This document shows positions 41,765 through 46,898 of a stretch of 46,898 bases of DNA, one piece after another; position 1 is the stretch's first letter, and every line of letters starts with the position of its first letter. A program made the translations under genes and the position numbers. The stretch is from CAZICM01 sp964537685. GTDB taxonomy: Bacteria; Myxococcota_A; Polyangia; Polyangiales; Polyangiaceae. Below the pieces are notes generated by a model. The model was given only the letters and a program-made list of their open reading frames with translations. It searched no databases and was not told where the DNA came from. The DNA is taken from positions 1-46,898 of the forward strand of contig CAZICM010000072.1 in the NCBI GenBank assembly GCA_964537685.1, given 5' to 3'.

Positions 41765-44700
41765 TGCGATGCGCGATTATCGCGACGCCTGCGTTGCTGT
41801 CTGATTTGAGGCCGGCGCCGGGGGCTTTGGACGGCGATTTGCTGCGAGCACGCCTGCCGCTCCCGGATACAGATTTCACCGTCTTCGATCTCGATCCAGC
41901 CCGCGACCTCGCGGAACAAATAGACATTCTTTTCGACGAGCAGGCTTCCTTATCGGGGGAGCCGGTTCTGTTCTACGCATCGAGCCTCGTTGTTATCGCC
42001 GTCGATGGCGAGCTGTTTTTATGCCTCGATCCGTCGGATCCGAAAACCGGCGATTCCTTCAAGGACATTGCTTATGTCCTGCGCGATCGCATCAACGGTC
42101 CGCTGCTCATCATGCTTGAGTGCAGGCACTCGCCCGATCCTGACAACCCGTTTAAGTCGGCGTCGGTTGTTGAGGCTGCGAAGGATGCGCTTGTACCTGG
42201 CACTGAAGTCGAGCTTCTTGTGGCGGCTCATCCCATTGCGGCCGGCGACGAAGATCAGCCCTCTGCGTTTACGCGCGCCATCGTTGAAGCGCTGGATGAG
42301 TCCGAACCTGAAAAGGGTTTGGATGTGCGCGGGCTCTACGAGCAGATTCGCGACAGCGGCAAGCTGCTTGGCGTCGTGCCGAGCTTCACGCATGTCCGCG
42401 CGAGCACGTCGTTTCAGTTGGTGGACGCCCAAGAACCAATCTTGCTCGAAAAGCCGCGAACGACCGAACCTGAAGAGGCCGAGCCCGGCGAGGCTCAAGC
42501 GTCCTCTGAAAGCGCCGAGGCACCGGAGCAGGAAGACGGCGCGGCGGAAGAGCCTTCAGCCGAGGCAGAAGCGACTGCGCCTGCTGAAGAAGGCGACGAA
42601 GCGCCTGCCGCAGCCGAGACAGACGAGACCCAGGAAGAACCTGCGGCGGCTTCAAAAGAAGAAGAGGAAGCCCGCAGTTCGATCGAACCCGTACCTATTT
42701 CAGAGCTGATCCCGATCTCGATGATTCCGGAATCGGTCTCTCAATTTACGGAGTCCAGCCCATCGGATTCGCTGCCTGCCGTGGCTGCGGCAAACACCGA
42801 TGCACAGCCTGCGCCCGTGTCCGCGCGCACGCATGAACGCAACATCGCCGCGATGGAAGCCACAACGAGCGTGCCTGTCATTTTCGACATGACCGCGCCG
42901 GTTCCCGCGTCGTTTGAAGCCACGCAATCGGTCAATGTTATTTTCGAGACGACAGATCAAGTCGTGGCCGAAGCGGCTGAGCCCACGTTCGCCGATGTGC
43001 TCGCCTTGGGCGATCGGCTTGCCGCGGAAGACAAGACCGAAGACGCGCTCACCGAATACAAGAAAGCCCTGGGCATGCTGGCCGTCGACGCCACGAAATA
43101 CCGGGCAGAAGTATTCGTGCGCATCGCCGGCCTCAAGATGAAGCAGGGCAAGCACCGCGAAGCGATTGCGACTTACGAAAAGGCGATTGCGGCGCTTCCA
43201 ACGCATCGCAAAGCGCTTGAAGCGCTCATTGATGCGACGGTGGCCGAACAGGATTGGCGGGGCCTGCAAGCAGCCGAAGAGAAACTGTTTTCGGCGCTCA
43301 CCGATAACGACGAACTCTTCAAATGCCTTATCGCCAGCGCCGATCGCTGGGGCGGCGTGGTGCTGGATGCGCAAAGGGCGCGCGAACTATTGGAACGCGC
43401 CCGCGAGCTCAAGCCTGCAAACTCGGTGGTTATCGATAAACTCCACCGGCTTTATTTGGCCTTGGAATTGCCTGAAGAGGCGCTCGCCCTTCGCCGAAAA
43501 GCGGCCGAGGTTACCGACGATCCCAGAGAACGGGCGCTCAAGTACATGGAGCTTGCCCGCTACTGCCTGGACGAGCTTGGGCGCGAGGCCCTGGCCGTAG
43601 AGCTCTTCGATGCCGCGCTCGACAGCGACCCCACGTATCTAGAGCCTCTTGCCGTACTAGAGCGCATGTACGAAGAGCGCCGCGAGTGGAGCGAAGTAGA
43701 ACAGCTCTACCGGCGCATGCTCGAGCGGCTCGAGCTGACACCCAAAGGCAAAGCCCGGCGCGAAGCCACATGGGATGTCTCTAGGCGCCTGGCCTTCTTG
43801 TGCCGCGATCACCTCGACGACAAACAGGCCGCGCTTTCCGCCTTTGAAGAGGCCATCGCGCAGAAGCCAACCGATCTCGACAGCCATTGTTTCGCGGTCG
43901 AGCTCTCCCGCATGACCGGCCATCTCGACGGAGCCGTCTCTCACCTGCAGGCCATTGCCGCACTCGATCCAGCCAACGCGCAGAACTTCCACGACCTCTT
44001 CGAACTCTTCCAAAAACTGCGCAAACCCGACCAGGCGTATGCCGCAGCATGCGCGGCGGTCTTTCTCAAGAGCGCCGACACCCGCGAACGCATCATCTTT
44101 GAAGAGCACGCCGTAGAAACCGTGCCCGCCTTCGTTCATCCCCTTCCCGAAGGCGCATGGGATCTGCTTCGCGAAGGCGATACCGATCCCCACGTCGAAG
44201 CCATTCTGTCGGCCGTTTCAAGCGCAGCGGTAGCCGCCAAAATAGCCATCCTCGAAGAGGAAAAACGGCTTCCTTATCTCGACCCCGACATGCGCGAAAA
44301 ACCCGAGGAAAGCGCTATCGAAATCGTCCGCTCATTCGCTTGGGGCAGCCGGTATTTAGGCATTCCCGCGCCCTTTGCCTACGTCCGCGAAGACGCTTCC
44401 ATCGGACTCGCCGCCGTGATGGCGCCCGAACCCAGCGTCATTGTGGGCAGCCACGTACTGCGCGGCCGTTCTCCGGGCGAACTCGCCTTCATGGTCGGAA
44501 GACACTTGGCCTACCACCTAGGCTCGCACCGCCTCCTGCTGTACTACCCCTCCCTCGACGATCTCTCCGTCTGCTTTTTGGCGGCCCTGCGTGTCGCCCT
44601 CAAAACCTTGCCCGTTCCCGCCAAACTGCGCGACAGCGTGCTCACCCTCGTTCCGAGAATCGAATCAAAACTCTCCGAGACGGAAATCAAAAAACTCCAG

Positions 44701-44952
44701 CAAGCCGTCGCCAAGCTCGACGCATCGGGCGCCGCCGCCGACATCACCAAATGGGTGGGCGGCGTTGAACACTGCGCCGTACGCGCTGGATTTCTCCTGT
44801 GCGGCGACCTCGGCGTGGCCGACGCTGTTCTCAAAGCCGATCCCCTCGGAATGATCACGAGCGAAGACAAAATCGCGGGACTCTTAGGCTTTATTGTCTC
44901 CGATGCCTACCACAAGCTCCGCACCCACCTAGGCATCGCCATCGAGCCTTAA
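41764..44952 (+). CDS. Large TPR protein with caspase-like (peptidase C14 fold) N-terminal domain
   Basis: 1062 residues, no signal peptide. Residues 1-220 follow the caspase-like layout: PVLFYASSLVV (68-77, where caspases have the SGHG His), ELFLCLDPSD (83-92), LLIMLECRHS (114-123, with Cys120 at the nucleophile place) and LLVAAHPIA...SAFTRAIVEAL (151-177). The His is absent, so it may be a pseudocaspase. Residues 230-420 are acidic and disordered. TPR pairs fill 430-790 (ALGDRLAAEDKTEDALTEYKKALG, EAIATYEKAIAALP). The C-terminus has GRSPGELAFMVGRHLAYHLGSH, which looks like a degenerate zincin helix lacking HExxH. It lies downstream of the FHA and kinase genes and may be a substrate or effector. 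Confidence 0.82.
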   Translation: MRCAIIATPALLSDLRPAPGALDGDLLRARLPLPDTDFTVFDLDPARDLAEQIDILFDEQASLSGEPVLFYASSLVVIAVDGELFLCLDPSDPKTGDSFKDIAYVLRDRINGPLLIMLECRHSPDPDNPFKSASVVEAAKDALVPGTEVELLVAAHPIAAGDEDQPSAFTRAIVEALDESEPEKGLDVRGLYEQIRDSGKLLGVVPSFTHVRASTSFQLVDAQEPILLEKPRTTEPEEAEPGEAQASSESAEAPEQEDGAAEEPSAEAEATAPAEEGDEAPAAAETDETQEEPAAASKEEEEARSSIEPVPISELIPISMIPESVSQFTESSPSDSLPAVAAANTDAQPAPVSARTHERNIAAMEATTSVPVIFDMTAPVPASFEATQSVNVIFETTDQVVAEAAEPTFADVLALGDRLAAEDKTEDALTEYKKALGMLAVDATKYRAEVFVRIAGLKMKQGKHREAIATYEKAIAALPTHRKALEALIDATVAEQDWRGLQAAEEKLFSALTDNDELFKCLIASADRWGGVVLDAQRARELLERARELKPANSVVIDKLHRLYLALELPEEALALRRKAAEVTDDPRERALKYMELARYCLDELGREALAVELFDAALDSDPTYLEPLAVLERMYEERREWSEVEQLYRRMLERLELTPKGKARREATWDVSRRLAFLCRDHLDDKQAALSAFEEAIAQKPTDLDSHCFAVELSRMTGHLDGAVSHLQAIAALDPANAQNFHDLFELFQKLRKPDQAYAAACAAVFLKSADTRERIIFEEHAVETVPAFVHPLPEGAWDLLREGDTDPHVEAILSAVSSAAVAAKIAILEEEKRLPYLDPDMREKPEESAIEIVRSFAWGSRYLGIPAPFAYVREDASIGLAAVMAPEPSVIVGSHVLRGRSPGELAFMVGRHLAYHLGSHRLLLYYPSLDDLSVCFLAALRVALKTLPVPAKLRDSVLTLVPRIESKLSETEIKKLQQAVAKLDASGAAADITKWVGGVEHCAVRAGFLLCGDLGVADAVLKADPLGMITSEDKIAGLLGFIVSDAYHKLRTHLGIAIEP

Positions 44953-44973
44953 AACAAGCGAGCATTACGGCCT

Positions 44974-46107
44974 ATGAGCATCGCCACCTTGCCGCCTTTC
45001 GTGCCGGTGGGAGCGGACAAGGTACGTCTCTTGCGCGATGGCGCCGAAGCCTTCCCCGCGATGCTCTCCGCCATCGAGCGCGCCGAACGCGAAGTACTGC
45101 TCGAGATGTATTGGATCTCGGCCGATCGCATTGGCGAACGCTTCAGACAAGCCCTTGTGGCGGCGGCGGCGCGGGGTGTTCGCGTCTGCGTGCTCTACGA
45201 CTCATTTGGCAGCCTCACCTTGCCCTCGAACTTCTGGAATCCACTGCATACAAGCGGAGGCCGAAGCATCGAATTCAATCCCATTTCCCCGATGTCGGCG
45301 CATTTCCGCCTCACCCGCCTCACCATCCGCGATCATCGCAAAGTGCTCGTTATCGACGGCCACACAGGCTTCACGGGCGGCATCAACTACGCCCTTCAAT
45401 GGGCATCCCCCGACGACGGCGGCGACAACTGGCGCGACGACACCGTTGAAGTCCAGGGCCCCGCCGCCCAAGAGCTCCGCGCGCTCTTCTTCCGCACATG
45501 GAGCAAAAACGGAGGCCAGTCGCCTCCCGGCATTCAGACACTCAAACCCCTTGCAAACAAGCGAGTTTGGGTCATCGCCGACCGCTTCAACGTCCAGCCT
45601 GCCCGCTCCATCCGCAGGGCATACATCTGGGCCATCCGAAGAGCGCGCCGCACCGTCGACATCGAAAGCGCCTACTTCTTACCCGGCCCGCTATTGCTCC
45701 GCGCGCTTCGCCACGCTTGCAAACGCGGCGTTCGCGTGCGTGTCCTCATCCCCGAACAGAGCGACGTATGGATCGTCGCACAGGCCACCAACTCAATGAT
45801 TCGGCGCATGCTTGCGCGCGGCGTTCATGTGTATGCGTACCGCCCCCGCATCCTCCACACGAAAACCGCCATCATCGACGACCGACTCGTTACAATTGGC
45901 AGCCACAACTTAGATGCCTACTCCAAACGCTTTAATTTGGAGTGTAACCTTGCCGTGGATGACCCCGTTTTTGCCAAGACGGTACGTGCCTCTTTTGAAA
46001 GGGACCTAGAGGAGAGTATTTTATTAAATCCGACAGAACTAGATAAACGCCCATGGCCACAAAGATTGGCAGGGCGCATAGGAGAGGCATTTAGAAAGAT
46101 TCTATAA
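44974..46107 (+). CDS. Phospholipase D superfamily / cardiolipin synthase-like enzyme
   Basis: 377 residues with two HKD motifs: HRKVLVIDG (His121, Lys123, Asp128) followed by FTGGIN, and HTKTAIIDD (His295, Lys297, Asp302) followed by GSHN. This arrangement matches ClsB/ClsC-type cardiolipin synthases, which join two phospholipids using a phospho-histidine intermediate, or related transphosphatidylases. It lacks the N-terminal membrane helices of ClsA. It starts 21 bases after the TPR gene and is probably co-transcribed. From about 45890 to its stop the base composition turns AT-rich, unlike the first 900 bases of the gene. Exact lipid reaction is inferred from the family. Confidence 0.92.
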   Translation: MSIATLPPFVPVGADKVRLLRDGAEAFPAMLSAIERAEREVLLEMYWISADRIGERFRQALVAAAARGVRVCVLYDSFGSLTLPSNFWNPLHTSGGRSIEFNPISPMSAHFRLTRLTIRDHRKVLVIDGHTGFTGGINYALQWASPDDGGDNWRDDTVEVQGPAAQELRALFFRTWSKNGGQSPPGIQTLKPLANKRVWVIADRFNVQPARSIRRAYIWAIRRARRTVDIESAYFLPGPLLLRALRHACKRGVRVRVLIPEQSDVWIVAQATNSMIRRMLARGVHVYAYRPRILHTKTAIIDDRLVTIGSHNLDAYSKRFNLECNLAVDDPVFAKTVRASFERDLEESILLNPTELDKRPWPQRLAGRIGEAFRKIL

Positions 46108-46180
46108 ACTAAAATTTATCTAAAAATTCTAATAACGCCAGTGACAGAACCGATCTCGCACCGCTTGAGAGACGGGTTCT

Positions 46181-46898
46181 CTATTGAAACACGGCTGCCA
46201 AAGACGAAGCCGACAGAATGCGCTCCTCCCACACATCGAGTTCTGCAAGGCTGGCTTGTTGGATGCGGCTTTGAGCTGACTCCGGGAGGGGGCCAAAACG
46301 CAATTGAAGCAGCTTGCGCAACGTCTCCTGTTTACCTTCGGCGCGCCCTTCAGCACGCCCTTCAGCGCGCCCTTCAGCACGCCCTTCAGCACGCCCTTCA
46401 GCACGTCCCTTTAGCCGTCCTTCCTCAATATGGGCTTCAGCAATATTCATGGCGATCTCCTGCGCTTGATTCAATCCTTTGAGCTGTTGAAACAGTTCTT
46501 GATACCAAATCTCTTTATTCTCAGCCCTCTGCGTTACCGACATATACCGAAAGATCCGCCGGATAGCCATATGTCCGTTGGGCGCTTTAAGCGTTTCCGC
46601 AATCAGCGGTCCCCACACGTAAAGCGTCTTGAGCAGCTCTTCGAATGTGCGGCTGTTGCGCAGCGCGATTAAAGCCAGCTTGGCAACGGCCGTCAGCACA
46701 TCGCGCTTTTGAATGTCCTCCGTGGTGCATTCGTTGAGATTGTCGATCAACACACGCATGCGCACGACGATATCGCGCAACGGCGCAAATGCTTCGGGCG
46801 AAATATCGTAAAGGGCTTCAAATTCAGGCGCTGCGGGCATTTGCTTGATAAGCCAGCATGCGCAACGGCATCCAGGGATCTCCGCTGCTCTGATGCTC
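46181..46898 (-). pseudogene. Rpn-family (PD-(D/E)XK recombination-promoting nuclease/transposase-like) gene, broken and cut by window edge
   Basis: The right edge on the minus strand encodes EHQSSGDPWMPLRMLAYQ, the conserved nuclease-core segment of Rpn/transposase-31-type proteins (Glu then His-Gln-Ser). That frame stops at TGA after QANARSA (about 46824). The rest of the protein, EFEALYDISPEAFAPLRDI through the repeat tail, is in another frame (219 codons from ATG 46840). In intact relatives about 30 residues with a VIPLVLYHG-like strand lie between these parts, and they are missing here. So a deletion with frameshift separates core and tail. The tail has GRAEG repeats and the C-terminal helix pair (LLQLRFGPLPESAQSRI) usual for the family. 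The 5' end lies outside the window. Confidence 0.82.
46344..46403 (-). repeat. 12-base tandem repeat encoding GRAE
   Basis: Five copies of a 12-base unit (plus strand CGCCCTTCAGCA, one copy ending G) within the Rpn-family gene, flanked by partial copies. Tandem KGxE/GRAE-type repeats before the C-terminal helices are usual in this family and probably form a charged helix. Not a CRISPR: there are no spacers. Confidence 0.9.

Noticed and set aside
46344..46403. CRISPR-like repetitive array
   Set aside because: Units are 12 bases, directly adjacent with no spacers, in frame within a coding sequence (GRAE repeat).

Overview
The window looks like a chromosomal segment of a GC-rich (roughly 60 % by eye) Gram-negative bacterium, most probably a member of Myxococcota or a close deltaproteobacterial relative. 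The signs are a PilZ protein of the kind first noted as a Myxococcus paralogous family, several FHA, Ser/Thr kinase and PP2C proteins, neighbouring pilB and pilT, an OmpA lipoprotein with thrombospondin type 3 repeats, TPR lipoproteins, and a split cytochrome b with a giant multihaem cytochrome. Nothing allows a species to be named.

Layout. 1-518: 3' end of an AAA-like/PD-(D/E)XK protein. 532-4546 (-): a membrane FHA-pseudoprotease followed by two peptide-type ABC permeases, one with a large extracytoplasmic insertion. 4763-8959 (+): two GT4 glycosyltransferases, a polytopic GT-C-like protein and a small Cys-rich lipoprotein. 8983-15727 (-): a likely six-gene operon: FHA/zinc-ribbon protein, PP2C phosphatase, FHA-trypsin membrane protein, coiled-coil protein, EEP-fold nuclease/phosphatase and an unknown protein. 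The last two are visibly AT-richer. 15806-20659: outer-membrane protein, acidic protein, TPR lipoprotein, threonine aldolase and an aminotransferase. 20875-27500 (+): Rieske protein, cytochrome b6-type subunit, subunit IV-like protein and a c-type cytochrome with eight CXXCH sites of about 1413 residues. 27589-27660: tRNA-Val(CAC). 27725-35158: PilZ, TPR/barrel, OmpA and DUF4398-like envelope proteins. 35262-38893 (-): lexA, pilT and pilB. 38989-46107 (+): FHA protein, Ser/Thr kinase, a 1062-residue TPR protein with a caspase-like N-terminus, and a phospholipase D/cardiolipin synthase-type enzyme. 46181-46898 (-): a broken Rpn-family nuclease gene.

How the genes may work together. Two loci (8983-15727 and 38989-46107) hold writer (kinase), eraser (PP2C) and reader (FHA) proteins for Ser/Thr phosphorylation, coupled to proteolytic folds: an intact trypsin fold, a second one whose catalytic His is Arg, and a caspase-like domain that keeps the Cys but has no His at the expected place. 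That recurring link between phospho-threonine reading and intact or degenerate proteases is the most system-like theme. The respiratory cluster encodes a quinol-oxidising Rieske/cytochrome b complex in which an eight-haem membrane-anchored cytochrome appears to replace cytochrome c1 or f.

No gap between genes exceeds 300 bases. No CRISPR array, rRNA or intact insertion sequence was seen. The longest gaps (4547-4762, 20660-20874, 28832-29044, 33288-33533, 41519-41763) hold only the promoters, terminator and hairpins listed, or nothing recognisable.
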